Source of the DNA: Arthrobacter gallicola
GTDB lineage: Bacteria; Actinomycetota; Actinomycetes; Actinomycetales; Micrococcaceae
DNA: 64,000 bases
Direction: 5' to 3'
Assembly: GCF_014836775.1 (NCBI RefSeq)
Contig: NZ_JACSQD010000001.1
Location: forward strand, 234,255 to 298,254
Shown here: positions 1 through 8,003 of the stretch, piece after piece
Numbering within the stretch: the first letter of the stretch is position 1
Layout of the letters: each line of letters begins with the position of its first letter
Notes under the pieces: model-generated
Told to the model about the DNA's origin: nothing
Seen by the model: the letters and a program-made list of their open reading frames with translations, nothing else
The model's database searches: none
Made by a program: the position numbers and the translations under genes

Positions 1-2
1 GG

Positions 3-1118
3 CAAGCAACCGCATCCCAGGTACCGGTCGAGGTCCAGCTCGTGATCACCGACCGGACCCTCTTCACCACGGCCTCCCAACACGAGGCTGCCGACACTGA
101 CTTATTCCAGGCCGGGGCAGCGAGGGATGTTCCGCCGAACTCGTCATCTTGGAATCCCTCTGGCGGGGGTTGCGATAGGGGGCGCTCCCTATGTCATGAC
201 AACGGCGACGGGCACCGGGATGGGAACACCCAGTGTCACGAAAGCGGCGGGAGCCAGGACGGCAACCACGGCAGCGGCGGGAACGCCCAATGGCACGGAA
301 GCGGCGGCGACGGACACCGGGATGAAAACGTCCAGTGTCACGAAAGTGGCGGGAGCCTGGACAGCAACCAGGATGGCAACCGCGACAGCGGCGGGAACGT
401 CCAATGGCACGGATACCCCACGGAGCCCAGTCGGGACAGGGATAGGAACCAGAACCGGAACACCGAGTGGGCTGGCAATAGGGAACCGGCTTACTTCCCT
501 GGTTACGGCATCGTTCCCGGGCAATGGGCAAGGGATCTCATTACCGATGCTCTTCTGGGGCAGGAGTCGGCTCCGATTGCCGACAACCAATCGCGTGACG
601 ACGGCATCCACCCGGTTCGGCACAACCCGCTCGGACCGTCCCGCCAATCGACACACGAGCCGTCCCACGTCACCCTGCGGCGGCTCTTCCTGGACCCCAC
701 TAACGGTGAACTTATGGCGATGGACTCCAAAGCCCGTTACTTCACACCGGGCCTGGCCCGGCTCATCCGCACCCGTGACCAGACCTGCCGGACTCCCTGG
801 TGCGATGCACCGATCCGGCACATCGACCACATCCACCCGTACGCCGAGGCAGGGCCAACCAGCTACACCAACGGACAAGGGCTGTGCGAAGCCTGTAACC
901 AGGCCAAAGAAGCACCCGGTTGGACCGCAGAAACCACTCAGATCCCAGGCCAACGCCATACTGTTCGGACCGTCACCCCTACCGGCCACACCTACCATTC
1001 CACGGCCCCCGCCCAGCCAGGAACAGCCCATGCCCAGCCAGGGGCGGAGCCCTCTCGGCCCGGAGCTGTGCCCGCCGCCCGGGACCGTGCATGCCCAGGC
1101 GGGGCTGCACCCTCTTGA
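3..1118 (+). CDS. DUF222/13E12-family protein with C-terminal HNH endonuclease domain (5' end outside window)
   Basis: The reading frame is open from base 3, so the gene starts before the window and only its C-terminal part is seen. The first visible residues (VPVEVQLVITDRTLF) read like the end of a DUF222 domain. The C-terminal part has a zinc-binding HNH fold: CRTPWC, then HIDHIHP, then TNGQGLC and CEACNQAK, giving Cys-x4-Cys and Cys-x2-Cys pairs around the His-Asp-His core. This layout is typical of the 13E12 repeat family, abundant in actinobacteria and often considered mobile-element related; its biological role is not established. Between the two domains lies a low-complexity Gly/Asn/His/Asp-rich insert that is internally duplicated. 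The C-terminal tail is rich in Pro, Ala and Gln. The HNH call is firm; the function is inferred from the family. Confidence 0.8.
   Translation, partial: QATASQVPVEVQLVITDRTLFTTASQHEAADTDLFQAGAARDVPPNSSSWNPSGGGCDRGRSLCHDNGDGHRDGNTQCHESGGSQDGNHGSGGNAQWHGSGGDGHRDENVQCHESGGSLDSNQDGNRDSGGNVQWHGYPTEPSRDRDRNQNRNTEWAGNREPAYFPGYGIVPGQWARDLITDALLGQESAPIADNQSRDDGIHPVRHNPLGPSRQSTHEPSHVTLRRLFLDPTNGELMAMDSKARYFTPGLARLIRTRDQTCRTPWCDAPIRHIDHIHPYAEAGPTSYTNGQGLCEACNQAKEAPGWTAETTQIPGQRHTVRTVTPTGHTYHSTAPAQPGTAHAQPGAEPSRPGAVPAARDRACPGGAAPS
204..413 (+). repeat. Internal duplication in the HNH gene
   Basis: Two imperfect units (about 204-299 and 306-413) each encode GDGHRD, then QCHESGG, then GGN-QWHG. They sit in the linker between the DUF222 and HNH domains. 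The repeat is in frame, so it lengthens the linker without breaking the gene. Confidence 0.6.
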
Positions 1119-1901
1119 CCCGAGGCGGCACCGGCCTAGCTCGGGACGGCGTCCGCCCCGCCCGGGCAGCAGTGCCCTCCCGGTAAGGGCAGATCTGACT
1201 TGGCAATCTCTCACAAGGACTGGACGACTACTACCCTGCCAACGCGCCACAGGGCTTCTTTGCTGCTAGCATGTCCCGCGTGATTGATTCGAATTCCGTA
1301 CCCAGCTGCTCCGGCGCAGCGGAAAGGATGGCGGGCAGCACGCCCTGCAGTGCGCCCCTGTCCTAGGACACCTACCAGTTGTCCGTTTCCACCGTCCCTC
1401 CGGTGTTTTGACTGTCCAGGGTGGATCGCCTTGTCTGCAGTCCGGTGAGGACCGCCCGTCGGGTCCAAAGCCCTGTATGTCAGGCCCGTTTCTTCGGCAG
1501 CTGCGCCACATCTCTGGCGCCTCGCGCCTCGGAAACCCGGCCTCCCCAGACACAGGCCTCGCCTTACCGGCAGTCCGCCCGAATAAGCTCCGGCTGTTCA
1601 GGCGCGGGCCCGGTCGCAAAACGCTGGGCGCTGAGCGCCCGCCGTTAAGCACCAGCCCCGAACGCCGGCCGCTGAGCGCCCGCCGCCAAGCGCCAGCCGC
1701 GAAACGCCGGTACAAGCGCCAGCCGCGAAACGCCGGTACAAGCGCCAGCCGCGAAACGCCGGTACAAACGACAGCCCCGAAACGCCGGTACAAACGCCGC
1801 CCCTAAACGCCCGCCCTTTAGTGCAGCCCAAAACGCAGCCCTAAACCGCAGAGCCGGGGCCGGCCCTCCCGGATACCGAAATCGAACGAAAGCCCCTCAT
1901 C
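1119..1901. other. Long non-coding interval
   Basis: About 780 bases without a convincing gene. Open frames here overlap one another on both strands, are rich in Arg, Pro and Ala, and resemble no family I know. The only clear structure is the tandem repeat at 1691-1794. The interval ends just upstream of the FBP-type gene and probably contains its promoter, which I could not place. Confidence 0.5.
1691..1794. repeat. Tandem repeat, four units of 26 bp
   Basis: Units start at 1691, 1717, 1743 and 1769. The unit begins CGCCAGCCGCGAAACGCCGG and ends TACAAG. The first three units are almost identical and the fourth has a few substitutions. There is no spacer between units, so this is a simple tandem array and not a CRISPR. 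Degenerate relatives of the unit (AACGCTGGGC, GAACGCCGGCC) continue upstream to about 1620. Confidence 0.75.
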
Positions 1902-2390
1902 ATGCAACCCGTAACCGAAGCTCTCATCCGTAAGTCGTTCATCAACGCCAGCCGTTCCCAGGTGGCAGCGATGAACTTCCCGCCGGACTTTGCCGAAACC
2001 GACTGGGAGAACGTCGACCAGATTGGTTGGCAGGACCACAAAATGCCGCAGCGCTCCTACCTTGTGGTCCCGGTGGACAACAAACCCGTCGCTATCCTTC
2101 TCCGCGCGCCGGAACTGGTTTCCGCAAGCAGGAAAGCCCTCTGCGCCCTCTGTGAGGATCTGGTCAGCGAGGACGACGTGTACCTCTTCGTCGCGCCCAA
2201 GGCAGGAGCCTCAGGAAAGAACGGCAACTCTGTGGGCACCCTGATCCACAGCACGTTCTCCTGCTCCCGGAACGTACGTGCCGAAGTGAAGCCGACCGTA
2301 ATCCATCCGGACCCGGAACTCGTTGTTGCCGAACGTATCCGCGGCCTGCAGGAACGCACGCTGCAGTTCGTGCAGAAGGTGCGCAGCTAA
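1902..2390 (+). CDS. FBP domain-containing protein (treble-clef zinc finger, EF-G-binding type)
   Basis: The 162-residue protein has the features of the FBP C-terminal treble-clef family, related to the EF-G-binding protein FusB of fusidic acid resistance. A CALC pair lies near residue 80 and a second cysteine region (FSCSRN) near residue 122, consistent with a four-ligand zinc site. The N-terminal region (residues 1-50) is acidic and resembles actinobacterial homologues. By family it may contact ribosome-bound elongation factor G; whether it gives any drug tolerance is unknown. The gene stands alone between the repeat region and the convergent ybaK operon. Confidence 0.65.
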   Translation: MQPVTEALIRKSFINASRSQVAAMNFPPDFAETDWENVDQIGWQDHKMPQRSYLVVPVDNKPVAILLRAPELVSASRKALCALCEDLVSEDDVYLFVAPKAGASGKNGNSVGTLIHSTFSCSRNVRAEVKPTVIHPDPELVVAERIRGLQERTLQFVQKVRS

Positions 2391-2412
2391 GCTCGGGATC
2401 TGCTCGTCGAAC

Positions 2413-2916
2413 CTACTTGTAGACGGCGATCGGCCCGACAGCGGCAGAGGTCAACCGGATCAGATCGGACGGGGATAATACGATCTCAAACCCGCGCCTG
2501 CCGCCGGACACGTAGATCGACTCCAGTGCTTCCGCACTGGAGTCGATCACGGCCGGAGACGGCAGACGCTGGCCCAGCGGTGAGATCCCACCCACCACAT
2601 AGCCGGTCCGCTTCTCCGCTTCGGCGCGGTCTGCAATAACAGCCTTCCGCGAGCCAAGCAGAGACGCGACCTTCTTCAAGTCAAGCGTGCCCGCCACCGG
2701 AACCATGGCAACAGCCAGCCTGCCTTCAACGGAAACCATCAGTGTCTTGAAAACGGCTTCAGCCGGAACACCAAGCTTTTCCGCAGCTTCCAAACCGTAG
2801 GACTGCGCCGAAGGGTCATGCTCGTAGCTCATGGTCCGGTAGGAAACGCCGGCAGCGTCGAGAGCCCGCGTCGCCGGAGTTGCGCTGCGCCCGCCCTGCT
2901 TTCCGCCGCCGGCCAC
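2413..2916 (-). CDS. ybaK: YbaK/EbsC-family Cys-tRNA(Pro) deacylase
   Basis: The 167-residue protein fits the length and pattern of the YbaK/ProX deacylase family, which hydrolyses cysteine wrongly attached to tRNA-Pro. Visible family features are the ALDAAGVSY start, FKTLMV near residue 62, the DLKKVA segment with its catalytic-region lysine, and GGISPLGQR near residue 112. It starts at GTG only 3 bases after the sufE-like stop, so it is the last gene of a three-gene operon (rhodanese, SufE-like, YbaK). Confidence 0.88.
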   Translation of the reverse strand: MAGGGKQGGRSATPATRALDAAGVSYRTMSYEHDPSAQSYGLEAAEKLGVPAEAVFKTLMVSVEGRLAVAMVPVAGTLDLKKVASLLGSRKAVIADRAEAEKRTGYVVGGISPLGQRLPSPAVIDSSAEALESIYVSGGRRGFEIVLSPSDLIRLTSAAVGPIAVYK

Positions 2917-2919
2917 GGG

Positions 2920-3396
2920 TTACGCCTCGGTCCCGGTGGGAGCCACCAGTCCAGCAACCTGCCGCTTGATACGTCCCAGCATGGCCGACATTCCCCGCAT
3001 CCGCAGGGGAGTGATCGCCCGGGTCAAACCCAACCGGTCAGGAACGTCGGCGGGAACGGCCAGAATTACCTCAGCCGGAAGCCCATTCAGTCCCTCATGC
3101 AGCACACCGGCAAACCCCCGGGTGGTCGGAGCTTCGGGCGGCGCAGAGAAGAAGAGCTCCACAAGATGCTCCGGAGCATCGCCCACCTCAACGGTGAGGA
3201 ACAGCGGAGACTGGCATTCGACAACCTGCTCCAGCAGTTCCGGATGGTCAGCCAGGCGCGCTGGCAGCGGCGGAAGTGACCGGGAAAACTCCAGCAGCAG
3301 CTCCAGCCGCTCGGGCTCGCTGAGAGCCTGGAAGTCCTCAACGATTTCCTGGAGCTGGGCAGGAACAGTGGACGGGGTGGATGAGGTGGTGCTCAT
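2920..3396 (-). CDS. SufE-family protein
   Basis: The 158-residue protein starts MSTTSSTPSTVPAQLQEIVE. I chose this ATG because a longer frame runs into the upstream rhodanese gene without family similarity. It shows the SufE/CsdE pattern: EDFQALSEPERLELLLEFS, then VVECQSPLFL, where the cysteine corresponds to the sulfur-accepting Cys of SufE, then TTRGFAGVLHEGLNG and a GLTRAITPLRMRGM segment. SufE proteins accept persulfide sulfur and pass it to Fe-S assembly. Here the partner may be the adjacent upstream rhodanese rather than SufS, an arrangement seen in many actinobacteria. That pairing is inferred from gene order. Confidence 0.85.
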   Translation of the reverse strand: MSTTSSTPSTVPAQLQEIVEDFQALSEPERLELLLEFSRSLPPLPARLADHPELLEQVVECQSPLFLTVEVGDAPEHLVELFFSAPPEAPTTRGFAGVLHEGLNGLPAEVILAVPADVPDRLGLTRAITPLRMRGMSAMLGRIKRQVAGLVAPTGTEA

Positions 3397-3433
3397 GAAA
3401 AATGCGCTTTCAGTTGTAGCCGGCGGAGGATGA

Positions 3434-4333
3434 TCAGCGCGGAGCCGGGCCGGGCTCGGTGCCGCGGACGATAGGCACGCGCACAGCGTTGCCCCATTCG
3501 GTCCAGGAGCCGTCATAGTTCCGCACCGTCTCGAAGCCAAGCAGGTGCCTGAGTACAAACCAAGTATGGCTGGAACGCTCACCGATCCGACAGTAGGCAA
3601 CGACGTCGTCGCCGGCCTTGAGCCCAGCTTCCCCACCGTAGAGCGCCTCAAGTTCGTCCCGGGTGCGGAACGTACCGTCCTCGGCTGCGGCCCTGGCCCA
3701 CGGAATGGACACGGCCGTCGGAATGTGGCCGCCCTTCATGGCGCCTTCGTCCATGTAGTCGGGCATGTGCGTGCGTTCGCCGGTGTATTCGGCGGGGGAG
3801 CGGACGTCGATCAGCGGGCCGGTGCCCAGATGCGCCAGCACGTCCGGCAGGTACGCGCGGATGGGGGCGTCATTGCGTTCGACGACGGGGTAGTCCACGG
3901 CCTCAACGTCAGGCTTGTCAGTGGTCATCTCGCGGCCTTCGGCAATCCACTTATCCCGGCCGCCGTCGAGCAGCCGGACATCTTCGTGGCCAAAGAGCGT
4001 GAACACCCACAGGGCGTAGGCAGCCCACCAGTTGCTCTTGTCGCCGTAGAGCACCACAGTCGAATCGCGGCTGATGCCCTTTTCGCCCATGAGCTTCGCG
4101 AAAGCTGCGCCATCCACGAAATCCCGAGTGTCGGCGTCGTTCAAATCGGTGTGCCAGTCGATCTTCCTGGCGCCCGGGATGTGCCCGGTGTCGTAAAGCA
4201 GGATGTCCTCGTTGGATTCCAGGACCACCAGGTCCGGTGACCCGAGGTGCGACGCGAGCCAGTCAGTGGAAACCAGGCGGTCCGGGTTGGCATAGTCGGC
4301 AAACTTCGGATTCGGATCTGCGGGAAGCGGCAT
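3434..4333 (-). CDS. Sulfurtransferase (two-domain rhodanese, thiosulfate/3-mercaptopyruvate type)
   Basis: The 299-residue protein has two rhodanese domains. The N-terminal inactive-type domain carries [16 protein letters not shown] and [14 protein letters not shown]. The C-terminal active domain carries [23 protein letters not shown] and the active loop [14 protein letters not shown], whose cysteine would carry the persulfide. The length is normal for the family. It is the first gene of the operon with the SufE-like and YbaK-like genes. The substrate (thiosulfate or mercaptopyruvate) cannot be decided: the CRIGERSS loop is nearer the thiosulfate type. Confidence 0.92.
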   Translation of the reverse strand: MPLPADPNPKFADYANPDRLVSTDWLASHLGSPDLVVLESNEDILLYDTGHIPGARKIDWHTDLNDADTRDFVDGAAFAKLMGEKGISRDSTVVLYGDKSNWWAAYALWVFTLFGHEDVRLLDGGRDKWIAEGREMTTDKPDVEAVDYPVVERNDAPIRAYLPDVLAHLGTGPLIDVRSPAEYTGERTHMPDYMDEGAMKGGHIPTAVSIPWARAAAEDGTFRTRDELEALYGGEAGLKAGDDVVAYCRIGERSSHTWFVLRHLLGFETVRNYDGSWTEWGNAVRVPIVRGTEPGPAPR

Positions 4334-4473
4334 GTGTGTTCCTTTGGTTTACGGCCGGTTTACTAACTAGCCTAACGATGCTTGCGGCCCAAAACTTCCC
4401 GTGAGGAGAGTGCCGCGTTCAGGGTGGCGTATCGTTGCTACGGCAGCAAATGCCGTACCCCTAGCAGAATCGG

Positions 4474-5529
4474 ATGGATGGATTGGGCGCAGCAGGACAA
4501 GTGGAGCAGCTATCGAAGCGGACTCCCCAGGTTTCCACGGACGAACTCCTGCAGGGTTTCTTCCCCTCACCGCGCTTCGGCACCGTCTCCTTTGACAGCT
4601 ACATCCCGGACCCGTCCCAGCCGTCCCAGGCCGAGGCCGTTTCCGCTATGCGCGCCTTCGCCGAGAGCGTTGACACGCCTGCTCCCAGCGGCTTCCGCAA
4701 ACTGTTCGGTGCCAAGAAGCCCGAAACCAAGGCTGGTTTCTACCTCGACGGCGGCTTCGGCGTCGGCAAGACCCACCTCCTCGCATCTCTCTGGCATGCT
4801 GTGGAAGGCCCCAAAGCCTTCGGCACTTTCGTGGAGTACACCAACCTGGTCGGCGCCCTTTCCTTCCGCAAAACCGTGGAAGCACTTTCGGCCTACAAGC
4901 TGGTCTGCATCGACGAATTCGAACTCGACGACCCCGGGGACACGGTCCTGATGTCCCGCCTGATGCGGGAACTGTCCGACGCCGGCGTCAAGCTCGCTGC
5001 CACGTCCAACACCCTGCCGGGCTCGCTGGGTGAGGGACGGTTCGCTGCCGTCGACTTCCAGCGGGAGATTCAGGTTCTTGCTGACCAGTTCGACGTCGTG
5101 CGGATCGACGGCGAGGATTACCGCCACCGCGGTCTGCCCGAGTCCCCGCCGCCGCTGGACGACGCCGGAATGGCCGCGCGGATCGCCTCGGAGTACGACG
5201 GGAAGACTGTCGCAGAGGATGAATTCGCCGACCTGGTGAACCACCTCGCGGACGTGCACCCCAGCCGTTACCGCCAGCTCATCGAGGGGATCGACGCCGT
5301 TGCCTGGCACAACGTGCACACCATCTCGGAGCAGTCCGTTGCGCTGCGCTTTGTGGTCCTGGCCGATCGGCTGTACGACAAGGACGTTCCGATCCTCGCC
5401 AGCGGCGTCCCGTTCGACCAGCTGTTCACCAAGGAAATGATGGCCGGCGGGTACATGAAAAAGTATTACCGTGCCGTCTCGCGGCTTACAGCACTGGCCC
5501 GTGAAGGCCAGACAGGGGAAGCCTCCTAG
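4474..5529 (+). CDS. zapE: Cell division protein ZapE (AFG1-like ATPase)
   Basis: The 351-residue protein has a single AAA-type domain. The Walker A motif GFGVGKTH lies at about residues 94-101 and the Walker B motif VCIDEFELDD near 144. LAATSNTLPGSLGEGRF and the C-terminal SRLTALAREG fit the ZapE/AFG1 family. In proteobacteria ZapE acts at the Z-ring; the actinobacterial role is less clear. The gene is monocistronic and ends in a strong terminator hairpin at 5578. The start ATG was taken because MDGLGAAGQVEQLSKRTPQV matches the usual N-terminal length. Confidence 0.85.
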   Translation: MDGLGAAGQVEQLSKRTPQVSTDELLQGFFPSPRFGTVSFDSYIPDPSQPSQAEAVSAMRAFAESVDTPAPSGFRKLFGAKKPETKAGFYLDGGFGVGKTHLLASLWHAVEGPKAFGTFVEYTNLVGALSFRKTVEALSAYKLVCIDEFELDDPGDTVLMSRLMRELSDAGVKLAATSNTLPGSLGEGRFAAVDFQREIQVLADQFDVVRIDGEDYRHRGLPESPPPLDDAGMAARIASEYDGKTVAEDEFADLVNHLADVHPSRYRQLIEGIDAVAWHNVHTISEQSVALRFVVLADRLYDKDVPILASGVPFDQLFTKEMMAGGYMKKYYRAVSRLTALAREGQTGEAS

Positions 5530-5577
5530 CCCGCGGGCAGGAAATCCTGGTTCCAGACACGCTATTTTTAAGACACG

Positions 5578-5617
5578 AAAGCCCCGGTACCGCTGACTGG
5601 CGGGACCGGGGCTTTTT
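5578..5617 (+). terminator. Rho-independent terminator of zapE
   Basis: A perfect 11-bp stem (5578-5588 AAAGCCCCGGT with 5605-5615 ACCGGGGCTTT) and a 16-base loop are followed by a short T run. It lies between two convergent genes and may act in both directions. Confidence 0.85.
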
Positions 5618-5631
5618 GCCGTGCTCTTGGT

Positions 5632-5889
5632 TTAGCTGGCCGGAGGTGTCGGACCGGCAGCGGGAGGTTCGCCCGGTCCCCGTCCGCGGTCTGCTTTATC
5701 TACCGCTTCGGAGGCCTTGCGCTGGAATCCATCAACCTTGTCGGCGTACTTTCCGTCGGTCTTCTTATCAACGAAATTTCCGGCCTGGTCGATGCCGCCC
5801 TTGATCTTGTCGGCGTTCTGGCCCACAAGCTCGGTTGCCTTGTCCTTCAGCTCTCCAGCCTTGCCTTTGAGCCCGTCAAATACAGACAC
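5632..5889 (-). CDS. MT0933/Rv0909-like small 'antitoxin' family protein
   Basis: The 85-residue hydrophilic protein (SVFDGLKGKAGELKDKATE...) belongs by appearance to the Lys/Asp-rich, helical family annotated as MT0933-like antitoxin or as CsbD-like. The GTG start at 5889 is chosen because a near-perfect ribosome site, AAAGGAGGTGG, sits six bases upstream. The longer open frame reaching 6084 has no family resemblance. No toxin partner is adjacent, so a toxin-antitoxin role is doubtful; a stress-related role is equally possible. Confidence 0.65.
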   Translation of the reverse strand: MSVFDGLKGKAGELKDKATELVGQNADKIKGGIDQAGNFVDKKTDGKYADKVDGFQRKASEAVDKADRGRGPGEPPAAGPTPPAS

Positions 5890-6001
5890 GGACCACCTCC
5901 TTTCGCTGGGGAAGCCAACTGCTTCCCGTTCAGCAACAATGATAAGCCCCCTGAGTACGCAGGCCAAGAAGTACGGGTTCCGGGTTTTGCCGGTTAAACA
6001 C

Positions 6002-6033
6002 GAATGGAGCAGGCCGCAGGGCCTGCTCCATTC
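6002..6033 (-). terminator. Strong hairpin downstream of the tRNA cluster
   Basis: A perfect 14-bp inverted repeat (GAATGGAGCAGGCC paired with GGCCTGCTCCATTC) with a 4-base loop. It lies just 3' of the minus-strand tRNA array and is a likely terminator or processing hairpin. The T run is weak on either side. Confidence 0.55.
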
Positions 6034-6042
6034 GATATTCCG

Positions 6043-6116
6043 AGCGGACGACGGGATTCGAACCCGCGACATCCACCTTGGCAAGGTGGTGCTCTAGCCA
6101 GCTGAGCTACGTCCGC
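6043..6116 (-). tRNA. tRNA-Gly (GCC), copy 1
   Basis: A full 74-base cloverleaf: acceptor GCGGACG/CGTCCGC, anticodon stem CCACC/GGTGG with loop TTGCCAA (anticodon GCC), T arm GCGGG TTCGAAT CCCGT and discriminator T. CCA is not encoded. It is identical to the copies at 6281 and 6611. Confidence 0.97.
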
Positions 6117-6161
6117 ACATAAAAGACCGGCACTGTGCTATCCACCAGTACAGATCTTCCG

Positions 6162-6233
6162 TGCGCGATACTGGGATCGAACCAGTGACCTCTTCCGTGT
6201 CAGGGAAGCGCGCTACCGCTGCGCCAATCGCGC
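6162..6233 (-). tRNA. tRNA-Val (GAC), copy 1
   Basis: A 72-base cloverleaf: acceptor GCGCGAT/ATCGCGC, anticodon stem CTTCC/GGAAG with loop CTGACAC (anticodon GAC), T arm ACTGG TTCGATC CCAGT and discriminator A. CCA is not encoded. It is identical to the copy at 6401. Confidence 0.97.
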
Positions 6234-6280
6234 CTGATACTGCCAGGCTTCGGAAGACTCCGGGCCATGCAGTACAGGAG

Positions 6281-6354
6281 AGCGGACGACGGGATTCGAA
6301 CCCGCGACATCCACCTTGGCAAGGTGGTGCTCTAGCCAGCTGAGCTACGTCCGC
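6281..6354 (-). tRNA. tRNA-Gly (GCC), copy 2
   Basis: The same 74-base sequence as the copy at 6043, including the TTGCCAA anticodon loop. The flanking spacer differs from that of copy 1. Confidence 0.97.
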
Positions 6355-6400
6355 AAATGAACATTCCACACTCTGTTAGTACACAAAGTATGAAACTTCG

Positions 6401-6472
6401 TGCGCGATACTGGGATCGAACCAGTGACCTCTTCCGTGTCAGGGAAGCGCGCTACCGCTGCGCCAATCGCGC
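6401..6472 (-). tRNA. tRNA-Val (GAC), copy 2
   Basis: Identical to the Val-GAC gene at 6162, with a different spacer on both sides. Confidence 0.97.
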
Positions 6473-6501
6473 CCATAAATGGGTCATGCATGTAACCGTG
6501 G

Positions 6502-6572
6502 AGGTGGGGACGGGATTCGAACCCGCGTATACGGCTTTGCAGGCCGCTGCCTCGCCTCTCGGCCACCCCACC
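6502..6572 (-). tRNA. tRNA-Cys (GCA)
   Basis: A 71-base cloverleaf with acceptor GGTGGGG/CCCCACC, loop CTGCAAA (anticodon GCA) and T arm GCGGG TTCGAAT CCCGT. The discriminator T is followed by an encoded CCA (6499-6501), unlike the other tRNA genes in this cluster. Confidence 0.96.
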
Positions 6573-6610
6573 GTGACCGGCTTGTGAAGGCCAGCTTACA
6601 GTGACTTGCG

Positions 6611-6684
6611 AGCGGACGACGGGATTCGAACCCGCGACATCCACCTTGGCAAGGTGGTGCTCTAGCCAGCTGAGCTACGTCCGC
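6611..6684 (-). tRNA. tRNA-Gly (GCC), copy 3
   Basis: The third identical Gly-GCC gene. It is probably the first transcribed of the minus-strand array, whose promoter should lie in 6685-6860. Confidence 0.97.
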
Positions 6685-6860
6685 ATGTTGGTGTTTCTGC
6701 GGCGAACTCCCGCTTTCCAACGAAGAAAAACTCTATAGGACGTTTCGAGGTTCGTCCAATCGGGGCCATTTCGCGCCGGGTGCCTAATCCGGTTTTGATC
6801 AGGCCGGATTGTGGGCTAGCATCTTTAGACGTTGCAGCAGTTTGAACGCAACTCCCGCAA

Positions 6861-6932
6861 GGGCGATTGGCGCAGTGGTAGCGCGCTTCGTTCACACCGA
6901 AGAGGTCACTGGTTCGAACCCAGTATCGCCCA
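6861..6932 (+). tRNA. tRNA-Val (CAC)
   Basis: A 72-base cloverleaf on the opposite strand to the other six: acceptor GGGCGAT/ATCGCCC, anticodon stem CTTCG/CGAAG with loop TTCACAC (anticodon CAC), T arm ACTGG TTCGAAC CCAGT and discriminator A. The D arm and T arm closely match the Val-GAC genes, so the two isoacceptors are clearly related. It is followed by its own terminator. Confidence 0.97.
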
Positions 6933-6946
6933 CAGAATGACCCTCA

Positions 6947-6982
6947 ACAGGCACCGGATACCCTCCGGTGCCTGTTTTGCTT
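6947..6982 (+). terminator. Terminator of tRNA-Val (CAC)
   Basis: A 12-bp perfect stem (ACAGGCACCGGA with TCCGGTGCCTGT), a 5-base loop and a TTTT run, 15 bases after the tRNA. Confidence 0.88.
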
Positions 6983-7013
6983 AAACGTCACCGCCGGGTG
7001 ACAGACTGGGTTT

Positions 7014-7916
7014 ATGACTGATCCAGCCCTGGCACACGCAACCGAGTTCGGGCGTATGTATTCGCGCTCCCTGACCGAACCTCCGGCGGTTCCCTCCATT
7101 ACGACCGTCATCGCGCAGGGAAGTACCTCGCTGGCCGGCTGGCACAGCTACATGGCCGCCAGCGCCGTTGTTAAGCATCCTGCCCTCCCGGGTGCCGTGG
7201 GAAACGCCGGGCAGCTGCGTTCCATCGTGAAGGAAGCCTCGCGGGCCTCGGAGGTTTACCGTGACCAGGCCGCCGAGCGCGGAACCCGGGTGCATTACTA
7301 CTGCGAGCAGGTGGCGCTGCGTGCCCTGGACCAGCCGCACCAGCTGGCCGAGGCCCGGGCTGTCCTGGCAGAACACGGTGAGCACCAGTTCGCCGACCGG
7401 TTCGATGAGTGGTGGCAGCTGTACCAGGTCCAGCCCGTCGCAGCGGAGATCACCGTCTGGAACCACGAGCTGGGCTACGCCGGAACCCTGGACCTGGTGG
7501 CAAAGATCGGCGGCAGGCTCTGCCTCATCGACTACAAGACCAAGAACACGGACCGCGACGGCCAGGTCAAGCAGCTTGATGACAAGGTGGTTATGCAGCT
7601 GGTTGCCGGCATGAAGGCGGAGGAATCACTGGTCGACGCCGGCCGCGGGGAATGGGAACCGTGGCAGTACGGCCAGGACCCGCTGCTGCTGGGAGTCGCC
7701 GTCGGCCAGACCGAGGTGCGTCCCATGCGGGCCAACCCGGCGGTGCTGCCGCAGCACTGGTACAAGTTCTGTGCCCTGCGCCGGGTCTGGCAGACCAGCC
7801 ATGATGCCCTCGCCGCCGGCCAGGCCCTCCTGCCGATCGCCCCGCCGCCGGTCCAGCATCCGGTCCAGCCAGCCGGGGCCCACGCAGCCGCAGCAGGGCA
7901 GCCCGCGTCCAACTAG
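7014..7916 (+). CDS. PD-(D/E)XK nuclease-like protein
   Basis: The 300-residue protein is not a named enzyme. Its centre has the motif order of a PD-(D/E)XK nuclease: a glutamate in AAEITVWN, then GYAGTLDLVAKIGG (the D), then LCLIDYKTKN (the D-x-K pair), then a conserved Gln in VMQLVAG. This matches the RecB/Cas4-like nuclease core. The N-terminal third begins ALAHATEFGRMYSRS and may bind DNA. The C-terminal 25 residues are Pro/Ala/Gln-rich and probably disordered. It is placed just before def-fmt and likely has its own promoter. The nuclease call rests on motif reading alone. Confidence 0.6.
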   Translation: MTDPALAHATEFGRMYSRSLTEPPAVPSITTVIAQGSTSLAGWHSYMAASAVVKHPALPGAVGNAGQLRSIVKEASRASEVYRDQAAERGTRVHYYCEQVALRALDQPHQLAEARAVLAEHGEHQFADRFDEWWQLYQVQPVAAEITVWNHELGYAGTLDLVAKIGGRLCLIDYKTKNTDRDGQVKQLDDKVVMQLVAGMKAEESLVDAGRGEWEPWQYGQDPLLLGVAVGQTEVRPMRANPAVLPQHWYKFCALRRVWQTSHDALAAGQALLPIAPPPVQHPVQPAGAHAAAAGQPASN

Positions 7917-8003
7917 ACTGGTAGGCGGGCACTTTGCCCATTTGCACAGCGCATTACACGGCGCGCGACGCAGCACATCGCGACAGTAAGGAACACATTC
8001 CAG

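Noticed and set aside
189..1250. 353-codon open frame on the minus strand at the window start
   Set aside because: Antisense to the HNH gene; Val/Pro-rich low complexity produced by the repeat.
1691..1794. CRISPR array
   Set aside because: Units abut with no spacers and there are no cas genes in the window.
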